Source: Prinia subflava
Lineage: Eukaryota > Chordata > Aves > Passeriformes > Cisticolidae
Assembly: GCF_021018805.1 (NCBI RefSeq)
Contig: NC_086253.1
Coordinates: forward strand, 13,332,735-13,396,734
DNA: 64,000 nt
Reading direction: 5' to 3'
Part shown: positions 39,754 to 51,475 of the stretch, in pieces
How the letters are laid out: the number at the start of each line of letters is the position of its first letter
Numbering within the stretch: the stretch's first letter is position 1
Translations under genes and position numbers: made by a program
Notes under the pieces: generated by a model
The model's input: only the letters and a program-made list of their open reading frames with translations
What the model was told of the DNA's origin: nothing
Databases searched by the model: none

Positions 39754-42097
39754 ACAGTTCAGGACCATGGACAGGAAAGGGATGTAAAAGGAGGGGCAAG
39801 GTCAGTGTGAGGTACCCTACAACCTTTCCCTACAGCAAGGTGCAGGTCCTGAGCTTGCATTCAGCCCCGAGTGGAGACCCGGAGGAGCCCTCTCACAGTC
39901 CCTCCACAGCAGCCTGATCCAAGGTCACACACGGGTCCGAGCTGCCCTCCAGCACCAGCAGATAAAGCCCTTGGTGGGGAGACACTTTTGAGGAAAGTCA
40001 TGACACATAATGATAGTTACAGCTGATAAGGGCAATTGGAGCTTGTTGGTGTGCTCATGACAGCAAAGAGATAAAACAATGCTTCAATCTTTGACTGAAA
40101 TGACTACTCTTTTGAAATATAGTTGAACATGCAGCTGAAAAATACAAAACCATGTTTAGACATGAAAAATAAAAGAAGAAAATTTGTTTGATATGCTTGG
40201 CTGAATGTCTTGAATTTTTAATTAACTTTTTCAAGATTTTGAATTTTCTTTCATAGTCAATACGGGTATACTTTTGGTGTCAGGTTTTGTGTTTGGCTGG
40301 TTTTTAATTTGCTCTCTATTAAACTCCTGATAAACCTATGGATATCTTTATCTCATGAAGGTAGTTACACAGAATATTCTGCACATCAAAATTTTAAAAG
40401 ATTTTTTTACTAAGAGTTGATATGAGCTTTTTCAATGAATTTCTGTAAAATTTTACAGGTAGCTTTGCTGTGAGTCATGAACTGGAATGCTGACTCTGCC
40501 TTTCAGTTAATTGCCACACTTATAATTATAGAGTGGGTAATATAGTTATGAACTACTTCTCACCTACATCTCCTTTGTGGTTGTAATAACTGTAGAGGGA
40601 TGTTTTTCCTCTTTAAACATGATTTTTCAGTGTAGTTTCAAAGCCTCTATAGACAAATCTGCAAAATAGCAACACTTACAATCAAAGATAAATAGGTATT
40701 TGGAAGCTGTATTTTGTACATATATATAAAAATATATTAATATATAAAAATATGTTTCCTTCTGATATTTTCAAGGTAAACCAAAACAATTTTCATCAAA
40801 TGAAAACTATGAAAATTTTTTCTATATTTTGCTTTCTTTCAATACCACAAAAAGGATATTAAGCATGACCAAAATAAAAAACATGAGCAAAATTGAATTC
40901 TGATAGTTTGGTTTTCTGCATATATAAAACATAAAAACTTACTTTTTTGGACTTGAATCTTCTGACTTTGTCTTTCTGTTCATGTATACATGACTATACA
41001 CATCTTTACTGCTTTTATGACATTTTGGTTAAATGTGAAACTCAGAGAATGAAATTGGTAGGTTATTTACTGGTTCACGTACAATAAAGAAATATTTCTG
41101 TTCAAAATTTAAATTCATATAATTTTATGTTCCCTTTCTTGATAATAACTGCATATGACTAAACTTGAAAAGTAGTAGCTAAAGTAAATGACTACATTAA
41201 AAATCTTTCCTGTGTGTGTGTCATGCAAATTCAATACATTTTCAAATTAATCAAAACTGAACAAACAATAAAATTTCTCCAGTACTTATGCTTCCAGGCC
41301 ATGCATTTGAAATAAAGTCACTTAATTTTCTGGTGTCTATTAAGTCTTTGCTCAAGGTAGTGAGTTTTAAGCAGTTAATAGACATGAAAAATATTTTACT
41401 AGTTTTTCTCGGAATTTAGGCTCTAGTCAACACATAAGTTTCTTTTTGGGACTGGGTGAAAATTATTTTCCAAGTAATTGGAATTCTTCAGGTGAGCACA
41501 AGCATACATTTTTCTCTGGGAATTATGTGCTTCAGCCTCATACAATTCAAGAACATGAAGAGATCCCCAATAACCACTGAATCAAAGCTCCCCATGCTAG
41601 CCTGTAGCATACTTTCCTTTTAATCATATTATAAAAATTACTAATGAATAAGATAAATATAAGATAGTGGGATCCATTTCAAATACTGTTCATTGAACTT
41701 TGATAGAATAGCAAGAGGACTGTGCCTTCTTTATTCTGTATTTCTCTAACGTGTCATGTAATTAATCTAAAATGAAACAGCAAGTTTCTTTAAAGCTTGC
41801 TCTCATGAAGTTTTGTTTGTCACTTCTGATTGGTAAGGACTAGATAAGCAAGAATAGAGACTACAGAAGCATAAGCCTTTTTTTCTCTGAACTGGCCCTC
41901 CACTTCAAGTGCCACCTCCCCTGGGTGAGCAGAGAGGTCTGTCCATGACCTGAGCACTGTGTTACAGCACATCTTATCTATTCCTAACAGGCAAATGCAT
42001 TTACTAGCACTGGGAGCACTGGGACTTGAGCATATATGGAAGGATTTTCTACTGTTCCTGAGATTTTATGCCCTCCCAATACAAAGCTGGATAAGAC

Positions 42098-42098
<1 letters not shown>
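39754..42098. other. Unique sequence with a small GC-rich patch at its left end
   Basis: Bases 39764-39990 are clearly GC-richer than the surroundings and hold several CpGs close together (near 39868, 39880, 39932, 39938). They contain no long open frame and no repeat I recognise. From about 40000 to 42098 the sequence is AT-rich and unremarkable. Confidence 0.5.
40723..40753. repeat. AT-rich 18-bp period duplication
   Basis: TATATAAAAATAT occurs at 40723-40735 and 40741-40753, giving a period of 18 bp in an otherwise AT-rich stretch. Confidence 0.8.

Positions 42099-42128
<30 letters not shown>
42099..42128 (+). repeat. Poly(A) tract, 30 nt, possible retrocopy tail
   Basis: Thirty consecutive A. 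Fifteen nt upstream is AATACA (42078-42083), a known weak variant poly(A) signal. A retrotransposed transcript ending here is therefore possible. I found no target duplication flanking the tract and could not identify the body, so a plain homopolymer remains equally likely. Confidence 0.9.
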
Positions 42129-42130
<2 letters not shown>

Positions 42131-42832
42131 CACAAATTGCTGCAGGTTTTCTAAACATCACAAAGCAAAACAAGTAGCTGAAGTCCAAACAGACAAATTC
42201 ATCTGTGTCGTCAAAATAGAACTATTATGTGTTGCAAGGACATCTATATATAGTGGCAAGGACTGCATCCTTTTTCTGTCACAACAAATACACTTAGCAT
42301 TCTTCCTGAGGGAAAACTGTGTTAAATTTGGGATTAGTGTGCAGGGAGGTCTAGCTGACAAACTGTTAATTTATAATTTCTTATAGCATAGATGCATATA
42401 GGACATGCATTAGCTGGCAGTGAAATAGAGCTCAGTAAACAGCATAATTTGCTGTATGGCAGGAGAGGAGGAGAGGGAATAGCAGGGCAGCAGTGAAGGT
42501 TTTCCAACATCCTCATGCCTTGTACTGGCTCAGCTATCAGATGTTCTCTATCTGCTTGATGAGCTCCAAAGGACATTTCCCAACACCTGTATCTTGGAGG
42601 GTGGTAGTACATTCAAAAAAAGTTACCTATGTCTCAGACTTCTCTCACAATACCTTAGGAACCCTGTCTCGACAGCTCCAACAGCCCTCCAGTAATTTAT
42701 ACTCTTCTCTGCTACTCCATCTCCAGACCCAAGGCTTCAGTGTTGTTTGTTACAGAGTGAGAAGAAACAAGGTTTCAAAATCCCTGCTTTTTCAGTTTCC
42801 ACAGCTTACAGAGTGCTATTGAAAGCAGACTG

Positions 42833-42867
42833 AAAAAAAAAAAAACAAACCCCAAAAAACCCCCAAC
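42833..42867. repeat. A-rich tract running into A/C runs
   Basis: Thirteen A are followed by AC-rich text (CAAACCCC, AAAAAACCCCC). A low-complexity sequence. Confidence 0.85.
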
Positions 42868-43244
42868 ATAATTGCTGTGGTTCAAAAACTTTAAAACCAG
42901 ATTATTATGGTGAGGCAAAATTACCAGGAAGTTGATAACCTGCACTCTAAGTCTCAACCCAGCGTGAATCAAAATGACATTTATGAAGTCTTGGAAAATG
43001 GCAACTGCAATGAAAATGTCTACTGACCCCTGACTAATAGTGTCAGCAATCCAGTGATGCTTAATTATTAAAATCAACACATGTCCTGCACTGACAGCCC
43101 AGTGTTTTGAACTGTACAGTTCTGCTGAAGAGGTGGAAACAATAAATAGAAGTGACAAAATTTCCTTTTTTATTTATTCTCATTCTCTCTTTCTCCTGAT
43201 TCCCTTCCACAGCAGAGTTAGAAAGGTCAGCATGACTGTGTTTT

Positions 43245-44178
43245 CCAGGAGATTTTTAGGCTGTAAACTGCAAGTGGCTTTGGTGGGTATGTCCTCTCTG
43301 GGTCATAAGGTTGGTGATGGCCGGGTCCAGAGTGGTGGTGAGTGGCACTAGATCCAGCTGGCAGCTGGCCACCAGAGGTGCTCCCCAGGGCTCCATCTGG
43401 GGCAGGTCTCTTGAACTGTTTGAGGTTCAACAAGGCTGAGTGCTGGGTCCTGAGCTTGGGACACAAGAACCCCACACAGCCCCACTACAGGCTGAGGATG
43501 GAGTGGCTGGAACCTGCCTCGTGGAAAGGGACCTCGGGGTACTGGTTGACAGTGCCTGACCATGAGCCAGCTGTGCCCAGGTGCCCAAGGAGGACGATGG
43601 CCCCTGGATTGTGTCAGCAATAGTGTGGCAGCAGGAGCAGGGCAGGGATTGTCTGCCTGTAGTCAGGACTGCTGATGCCACACCTTGACTACTGTGTCCA
43701 GCTTTTGGCCCCTCACTGCAAGAAGGACATTGAGGTGCTGGAGCAAGTCCAGAGAAGGGAAACAGAGCTGGTGAAGGGTCTGGAGCACAAGTTTGATGTG
43801 GAGTGCCTGAAAAAGCTGGGAATGTTTAGCCTGGATAAAAGGAGGCTGGAAAGAGATCCTATTGCTCTCTACATCTACATGAAAGGAAAGGAGGTTGTAG
43901 CCAGGTGGCAGTAGGCCTCTGGGGAGCTAGAGCTGGGACAGAATATCCAGGGGAGTTTTTGTTGGATATTTGGAAGAATTTCTTCACAGGAAGGGTGATT
44001 AGACATTAGAATAAGCTGCCCAGGTGGGTGGTGGAGTCACTGCCCCTGGAAGTTTTAAGGAAAGTGTGGACATGGCACTGAGTTCCATGGCCTAGTTGAC
44101 AGAGCGATGCTTGGTCACAGGTTGGACATGATAATTTCAGAGGTCTTTCCAAGCCTAATTGATTCTGTGATTCTGTAG
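43245..44178 (+). mobile_element. CR1 retroposon, plus strand, internally deleted
   Basis: This copy of about 0.93 kb ends in the typical CR1 tail (GATTCTGTGATTCTGTAG), preceded by GGTTGGACATGATAATTTCA, close to the usual GGTTGGACTCGATGATCTT. It starts further upstream than the other copies, with the GTCCAGAGTGGTGGTGA and CCCCAGGGCTCC blocks of the reverse transcriptase region. It then jumps to the C-terminal part. The stretch that should carry the catalytic F-A-D-D box is missing, so beyond its 5' truncation the copy has an internal deletion. The left boundary is approximate. Confidence 0.93.
43342..43914 (+). pseudogene. CR1 ORF2 (reverse transcriptase) remnant
   Basis: One reading frame carries two recognisable pieces of the CR1 ORF2 protein. 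They are an FNKAECWVLSLGHKNP-type segment near 43425-43475 and, from 43675, [29 protein letters not shown] and [15 protein letters not shown]. These match the order of the conserved C-terminal region of CR1 ORF2. The frame is broken by stop codons between 43621 and 43675. The palm-domain catalytic Asp pair is absent because of the internal deletion. It cannot encode an active enzyme. In an intact element the protein copies CR1 RNA into the genome at the insertion site. Confidence 0.88.
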
Positions 44179-45034
44179 TGAGGTGGCAACACTCCAGCAT
44201 TTACTGAGATGAATGTGTAAGTGCTGGATCTCATGGGAGAGCTAGAGCTGTGTGCAGTTGCCAAGGTCAGTGTCTACCCCAGGCAGCATCCAAGCGGTTC
44301 CACTTGGGCATTAGTAGTGAGGAAACACGTTTATCTTGAACAAGAGAGGAGACCAGCTGGGTCAGTGTCCCTCTGGGTCAGGCACCCTCCAGAGCAAGTG
44401 GATTGGGGAGGAGAACAGCCTAACTTCAGTTCTGCCCTACAGGTATTCCCACTTCTGTTCATTTCTCTTTTAGCTTCCAATCCTCAAAAACTGAGTGACA
44501 GGCCTAACTTCAATATATGAATTGTCCCAGTGAGGCTGATAAAAATTCAAACTAGAATAAAATTTCTGGCAAATGAAATGCCATCTCTGTTCACCCCTCA
44601 TTCTGTTCTGATACGCCTTCCTCATGACAGTAATTTGAGGATGAAACCTGCTTTGTCACTAACCTTCCTGCAGGCTGTTTTTCTTTGATAGAAACCCGGC
44701 AGGGGTCCACAAAGATCATCCAGCAGCACCCTGGGCTTGGTGATCAAAGAATCTCATTGCTGAGACTCTCAGTTCCGCAGAGAACAGTTATCTTGCAGTA
44801 CAGATGCAACTCTTGAAACATACGCTCTGTAAAGTGCCTTTTTGGAATTGCTAAACTCTTCGTAGAGAAGAAGACTTTAAAGTCCAAATCACCTAGAAGT
44901 TTCCAAAAATGTCATCATAGATTTAGGAAAATGATAGTAAACCACTCTTCTCTCTTTCTGCTTTTCTTTTAAAGTGAAAGATTCAAAATAAAACTCCCTT
45001 GTGGTTTTTTCAGGCTCTTCTGTATTTAGAATTT

Positions 45035-45095
45035 GAAAAAAAACAAAAACAAAAACAAAAACAAAACAAAACCAAAAAAAACCCCAAAAAAACAC
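45035..45095. repeat. (AAAAAC)n-type low-complexity tract
   Basis: AAAAAC-like units degrade into AAAC, CCAAAAAAAA and CCCC runs. Its complement is GTTTT-rich, like the other G/T tracts in the window. Confidence 0.9.
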
Positions 45096-46399
45096 ATAAT
45101 AGCAATCAATTTTCTGATATAAGAAAGATGTACTTATTTCTTATGCTTTTAAAGTGTTTAAACTTATTTACTGGCAAAGAAAATCAGCAATATGGTGTAT
45201 CAGATACGAAAGAATATATTGTAACTATTATAAAACTGGAGATTGATTGTTACCATTTTTTTTTTCTGCTATCTGTGCTCAAAGCAGGGTAATGCTCTGA
45301 ACTCTCATTTAATTCTGTCTTTACCCATTGGAGCATAGTGTGGCTTTTCAGCAGGGGGCTTTTTGGTGAGGTGAAGGTTCTAATGGTGACTTCTGTTTTA
45401 ATAAAGATTGTGCTTCTATTTTTAAACTTGTCCTCCATCTAATACCATAATCTGCATTCCCTATAGATGGAAATAAAGAAATATTGCAATGAATATCACT
45501 ACCAAAGTCCATTAATTCCAGCATGAAAGGTCGTACAATATTCTTCTATCTAGAGAAGTGCATTAAAAATGAAAGGAAAGCACTTTATCTTGCTTTAGCA
45601 TTCTCTTTAATATGATATTGGTAACCTGTCTGTAACAACAACTTAGTAGACACCAAGTATTTCTCCTCTAATTTTGTTTTAATTATTAAAAGATGCAGAA
45701 AATGGGGTGCTAAATTTACCTGTTTTGTAATTCCTGTGACTTCAGTGTTTTACTCTACTGCTGAATTAGGCTCATTTAAGAAGCTTTGTGGTTTGTTACT
45801 GTAGAGCTGAATCTCCTTTCTTAAACATTCTCCTGCAGCTGACATGCATACTAAGCAATACAGCTGCAGTCATCTGTAAAAGCTTGGAATTAATTTTCCT
45901 CTTTATTGCTACAGCTTATATCATTCTGCTTTTCCCTTTATAATACTGAAAAATTTCTCATTCCTTGAGCCATTGCAGTTAGTTTCCTTCCTTTCATTAT
46001 TACTTGTCAGTAAAGTAATCAATGCAACTGTTATCATCTCTACACACACTAACTACAGTGTGCACATTGTCAGAAAAAGTTTACTGAAATGATAAGATAA
46101 ATCAAGACACAAACATTTTTTCTGGTTTGCTGATGAAAATCTAAGCCACAGAAATAAGAAGAAAAGAGGCAGAACATTACAGATGAGTATGTGGAGTAAA
46201 AGGATGAATAAGAAGAACAAGGACAATGAAAACTACTATATAGAATAAGCAGACATCCTCAGGAAAAAGTGCATCTTTTATGTTATGCCTTTATAAAAAT
46301 GTATATAGGACCACTGGGCAAAATTTATCTTTTCAATGGGAAAAAGCCACAGATGAGAAACATTTATGTTAAAGAAAACTGAAAAGATGAAAATGTAAG

Positions 46400-46534
46400 G
46401 GTGTTTTTTTTTTGGTTGGGTGAGTGGTGTGGTGGGGGTTTTTTTGTGTGGTTTTTTTTGGTTTTGTTTGTTTGTTGGTTTGTTGGTTTGTTTTGGTTTG
46501 TTTTTTGGGTTTTTTTGTTTGTTTGTTTGTTTTT
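46400..46534. repeat. G/T-only tract ending in (GTTT)n
   Basis: About 135 nt is made almost solely of G and T on the plus strand: TTGG, TTGTTGG and finally GTTT repeats. It contains several G runs (GGG, GGGGG) and ends at AATCC. This is low-complexity sequence of unknown origin. Confidence 0.9.
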
Positions 46535-49500
46535 AATCCTGATTTAGGATTACCACATCCACATTAAAGTAGCACTTCCTCTGGATTTAGAAATAAGAAT
46601 AGCACTGGAACAGGGAGTGGGCTTATATTTACAGTCAAAAGCTTTTTCTGAATCAAGCATTTCATTTTTATTGAACTTATATTAGTCAGATGAGTGAGTG
46701 GAGGGATCATCTTTGGATCAAGTTGTGTTTTGGAGATTGTATTCATCCCACAACTGGATTCCATGGCAAAATCTTATATTTATAAGACTTTATATATATA
46801 CAATATACAAGTATATATCACAACAGTTCATATATGTGTGTATTGCCCAATATCTGTTTCACAAGGACACTCACCTGACACCTACGCTATGCTCTGACAC
46901 CTTTACACTTTCTATTCAGCAGAAGTGAGAGGAGCAAGCATAATTAAGACTGAGCTTGATGATGATTTATCCGAGCCTTTCCTACTCCTTTAGACTCCAC
47001 AGTGCCATGGACCATAGTTTGCTATATCAGCTGAATAGGTACAGGATATGGCTGTGCACATTTTTAAGCTCTTTGCCTAGCATTCTGGCATTACTGAATC
47101 CTATTATTTTAGGTGAATAAGTTTTGCTTGCCATGGTATAGGGACACTTGGACTAGGATTACTCCTGAAATGAGCAGATTTGTATCTAAAATGTGAGTGT
47201 TACTGTGATGTTTATGAATGAGTCCTAAGTGAGCTCTCACAAGAAGTTGTTAACAAAGGAGGGAACTGAGTCAACTCTTTTCATCCTGTGTCTCTTCCTT
47301 GTCTCCATTTCCACAGACATTTCCTTGCAACCTCATGCAGGCTGCTCAGCAGTACACAGGCACTGCCCTCTCCATTGCTCCACACACTCCCACAAGTGAG
47401 AGTTACCTTTCTGTGCACAGACCTGAAAGAAGGCACTTTCTGGAAGACAATGTGTTTCCTTATCCAATTTCAACGTCATGGCAATTTAGTATTAAATATT
47501 TTAACTTATTATGCTAGAACACAGAAATGTTCCCTGGGACAGTGTTTCAAATAATTTCTAAAGTATTTTTTCTGTATTAGGTGAAAATTATTATTCTCAT
47601 TTCATTCTCTATCTAGTGTTTTTACACAGCCAAGAGTGAATTACGATGACTACATTTTCTGAAGCAAATACATCTGCTGCTTGATGCAGCGTACAATAAC
47701 AAAATTATTGAACATGTTTGCACCTTGTCCTTCAGAGGATGAAAATCACCTCTAGATTCTAATGATGAAATATCTCAGACTGCTCAGACTCTAGTGCAAA
47801 AAAAAGGCCACTCTTTTAACATAATCTAGCTAGTATTACAAATGAAAACCCTTAAAGTGCTAAGACATTTTAAATTAAATATCCTTAAGTTATCATTGGT
47901 ATATATGTCGCCAGACATGCTGTACCCGTGGTGGTGCAGTAGGACTGTTTGTGGAGGCAGGGGAAAATACCATGAAAAGGATCAGTAAATTGGACAAGGA
48001 AAAAAGCAAACCAGCCTGCTGAAGAAGCCTAATATACCCCAGTGCTTCCATAAAATCCCTGCAGATAGTGGTTGGCACAAGTGAGGCACTGGGATTTGGG
48101 TCTCAAGACACAGGAAATCAGAAACTGATTACAAGAAAATTTTCCCCAAAGAATATATATCAACTTACTCCTCAGATCCACACTAGGTTCTTTCCATGCT
48201 GATTTCTGCCTTTAGCAGTGCATTCCATTGTTTTAGCTATCACAAAACGAAGATATTTAATTCCCTCATTATTCAACTGAGGCAAAAACTGGCACTTGCA
48301 TCCCACAGTTCAAGCTGATAATTATTCCCTCTCTCAATTTCTGCTTGTCTCGTAAGCAACTCTATCGTCTCCCCTTTTGCTAACCTGCCCTTCTACTCTT
48401 CTCATGCCCATCACTTTTTTTTTTTTAATTGTCTTATATTGCCTCAAATTTAGCATAATCAAGAGAAATTCGGAGCAGTTTTCTGCAGTGAGTATTTAGC
48501 CTGAGGTGGTTGCATCTGTTCCAGATCTGGAGCAGGCCTTGTAAGCCTGCAAGCTTTTTTTGTTTCCTACCAGCTGTATCAGTTGGTCTAATAAAGATTA
48601 TTGCAGTTCCCTACAAATATAGCTTCATTTTTGCACTTAGACAGTCTTGGCAGCAACACAGCTACTCATCAGTAAGTGTCTACATAAATATATGTAAAAT
48701 TTGATGATTCACATAAACACAGGTATACATGTAGCTAAAGCATTTTCAACAACAGACCAAGTTGAAAAAAAAATCATTAATTTGGAGTTCAAATTATTTG
48801 CTTCATTTTCTGATCGAACACAATTTATATAATATATGATTTTAATTTACTTTGGGCTGGTTTTACTCCTTCCAGATAAAATTAGCTAAAGTCTCTGAAA
48901 ACTTTAACTGCTTTGAGGAATAAAGTATCAATGCTTCGAAATGAAATGTGTCAGGAGTGGTTTGTGCCTGAAGCTGTCTGATGAATGTTACCAAATTAGC
49001 TTATTTGAACTAGGAGTTTCAAAAGAAACAAAACCTAGTTGCAGTCTAAAAAAGACTTTTGGCAAACTTGCTGATGCTAAGAGAAAATAGAACTTCTGCT
49101 GATATGTGTATAAAAGATGTCATTAAAAAGGTGGTGAAATTGCAAAATCTTACCATCAAAACAAATTCTGGTTTGTAAGATGGGATTTTCCTGCTTCAGT
49201 AGCTACCAGCTGAGCTTTGATGAAGGCTTTCTTTAAGGAAATATACCTTGTTTTCCATTTTATCAACACTGAGGATGATTTTCTGCCATTGGCTTACAGC
49301 TGGAATTTTTTCTTATGTTTTGTAACCATCCTAAAATAAAGAGTTATCAAATAAGTAAATGTTAACTTCTGGTGGTTTTATATACAGGTGCTACAAAAAT
49401 CTTTACTCTTCAGTCCTCAGTGTGTAAAACTATCTATCAATATTTTCATGTGAACTAATATATACAGCCACAACAAAATGCACTTAAGTGAGGAGCTGGA

Positions 49501-50332
49501 GAAAATTTGGTTGCTGAGATAAGTCTGTTGTTAGACTGCAGCTGTAGTAATGAGGATATATCAGTGAAGAGCAATGACATTTGACGCTAATTTTTCGAGG
49601 AAAGGGCTTTATTAAGCAAGATTGTAGTCAGTCTCTCAATTAAAATTCTTTGTCCTAAATAGTGGGCATGAATGACAGCCAATTCCCAAGACACAGAAGA
49701 TATATTCAGCCAGTGCTGTCACTGTGTTGATTCAAGACTGTTTTTTTGACCAAGCAAGCTTACACAACCCTCAATTATTGTACCTAGTTTACTGTAATAA
49801 GATTGGTGATTGAACAAATAATCATGAAAATATATGATAGCTGTTTTTTAACAGCTTAGAACTATTTGGAAGATAGAGAAAAAAAAAAGTATCATTCATA
49901 CTGTTCTTATTCTCTTTTAGTGTCAGAGAAGCTATGAGCAAATCAGTGACTGGATACCTGCCATTCAAAAGAAAGCAAGTAAGAGTATCAAGAATAATGT
50001 ATGTATACAAATATTTGTATTACATTATGTTCTGTCATTTTTCAGGACATTCCAGAAAGTCTGGTATGCATGTAGATGGCTTTTCAAAGGCAAGTAGAAT
50101 TTACAGCTGGGCACATGAAGTACTCCATGCTAAATAATACAGTACAGATTTCCTAACTATTAGAAGTATCCTTGAGTGAAATGAGATACTCTGCTTTCAA
50201 AATACACTAAATGCATACAAGAGCTAGCTTAGTAAGACGTTTGGCTTTTTGGCACTGGACTTACCATAGTATCATTGAGCTTCACCTCATCTCTTTTGTC
50301 TACTTTTGCATAGACTAGACTAAACTAGGCTA

Positions 50333-51416
50333 GAATATTTCAGATGATAGGGCCAAGAAAGATCTAGTCCAACTGCTCAACCACTGAAAGTCTGAGCAAA
50401 ACTTAAAGCCTGTAATCAAGGACACTGTCCAAATGCCTCCTAAATACTGACAACTTCAGGCATTGATCACCTCTAGAGGAAGCCTGTCCCAGAGTTTGAC
50501 CACCCTCTCAGTAAAGAAATATTTCCTGATGTCCAGCCTAAACATCCTCCAACACAGCTTTGAGCCATTCATACATGGGAATCACTGGATCCTCTCCCTT
50601 CCCCTCTCCCCTCCTCAGGCAGCTGCAGAGAGCAATGAGGTTGCCCCTCAGTGTCACCATGAGATTTCTTAGTTTTCTGAGCGTTCATATTAAAGTAGAA
50701 GTTCTTACTTCTCACGCTTTGTTCATGTAAACAAGAGATTGTTTTTTGTAAGTACTGCCATTGTTTTTGCAGTCTTCTCCAGGAGAGGAAAGGGTTGATT
50801 GGCATTCCTGTTGACCAATGTGGTTGAGAGGTGGGAATTCTACCCTCCAATCCATGTTCACCTTTCCAAAAGTATATAACAGGATGAAATAAACAAATGA
50901 GGGCTTTCCATGCTTCTCCTCTTTCTCTCAAGTTCCCAGTCTTTGTGTAGTCATTTCAGCATGGCAAACAGTGACACCTCAGTGTCCTTCTCTCCAAACT
51001 AGACAAGCCCTGAGTCCTCAGTCTCTCCTCACAGGACATTCCTTCCAGCCCCTCACCAGGTTTGTTCCCCTCCTCTGGAGGCATTCAGAGACTGACCATC
51101 CTCTCAGGTGGCACACACACAGCCCTCCAGGTGAGGCCGCCCCAGCGCTGGGCACAGCAGCACAGTCACTGCTCTGCCTGCCTGGGCTGTGTTTGAGGCA
51201 CCCCAGGGTGGGGTTTGCCCTCGGGGCTGCCAGGGCACCCTGCTGGCTCACACTGAGGTGCTGCTGGCCAGCACCCCAGACCCTTCTGCAGGGCTGATCC
51301 CCAGCTGCTCCTTTCCCCATTTATTATCATGCCTGGTGTTACTCTGTTCATGTCAGATACAGACTTTGGAATTTGGTCTGGTTAAATTTCATGCCATTGG
51401 TGCGATTGGTTGATGC
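50333..51416 (-). mobile_element. CR1 retroposon, minus strand, split by an LTR
   Basis: The plus-strand text begins with a decayed reversed CR1 3' end (GATCTAGTCCAACTGCT), then AGCCTGTCCCAGAGTTTGAC and AAGAAATATTTCCTGATGTC. After the LTR it resumes at TGTCCTTCTCTCCAAACTAG. Next come the CCTCACCAGGTTTGTTCCCC and CCCTCCAGGTGAGGCCGCCC blocks, and it runs to the AAATTTCATGCCATTGG box near 51390. About 750 bp of CR1 is present once the insert and one duplicated CCTCAG are removed. It is 5'-truncated next to a 50-nt poly(T) run. The copy is non-functional. Confidence 0.93.
50652..50976 (+). mobile_element. Solo LTR (325 bp) nested in CR1, 6-bp target duplication
   Basis: The insert starts TGTCAC and ends GTGACA, a perfect 6-bp inverted repeat. 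It is flanked by exact CCTCAG copies (50646-50651 and 50977-50982). Inside are CCAAT boxes (50815-50819, 50847-50851), a TATATAA box (50873-50879) and AATAAA (50888-50893). The poly(A) signal lies only 9 bp after the TATA box, hence upstream of the likely RNA start. This arrangement with a short R region is also known in avian alpharetroviral LTRs. Removing the insert and one CCTCAG restores continuous CR1. No internal viral sequence remains. A 6-bp duplication suggests an ERVK-type (alpha/beta-like) virus. Confidence 0.94.
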
Positions 51417-51417
51417 A

Positions 51418-51421
<4 letters not shown>

Positions 51422-51471
<50 letters not shown>
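51422..51471. repeat. Poly(T) tract, 50 nt
   Basis: Fifty consecutive T lie directly beyond the truncated end of the CR1 copy. Read on the minus strand, this would be the poly(A) tail of something extending to the right. No AATAAA is seen in the expected place on that strand. The exact length is likely to be polymorphic or misassembled. Confidence 0.95.

Positions 51472-51475
<4 letters not shown>

Larger units (their letters stand above)
44179..50332. other. Unique non-coding sequence with low-complexity tracts
   Basis: No gene is supported. Contains the A/C tract at 45035-45095 and the G/T tract at 46400-46534, listed separately. Short AT-rich runs lie near 46785-46820. A GC-richer patch at 44220-44440 shows nothing recognisable. 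Confidence 0.5.

Noticed and set aside
50569..50931. 120-codon minus-strand open frame
   Set aside because: It runs through the nested LTR antisense to its own signals and into CR1, so it is a composite artefact.
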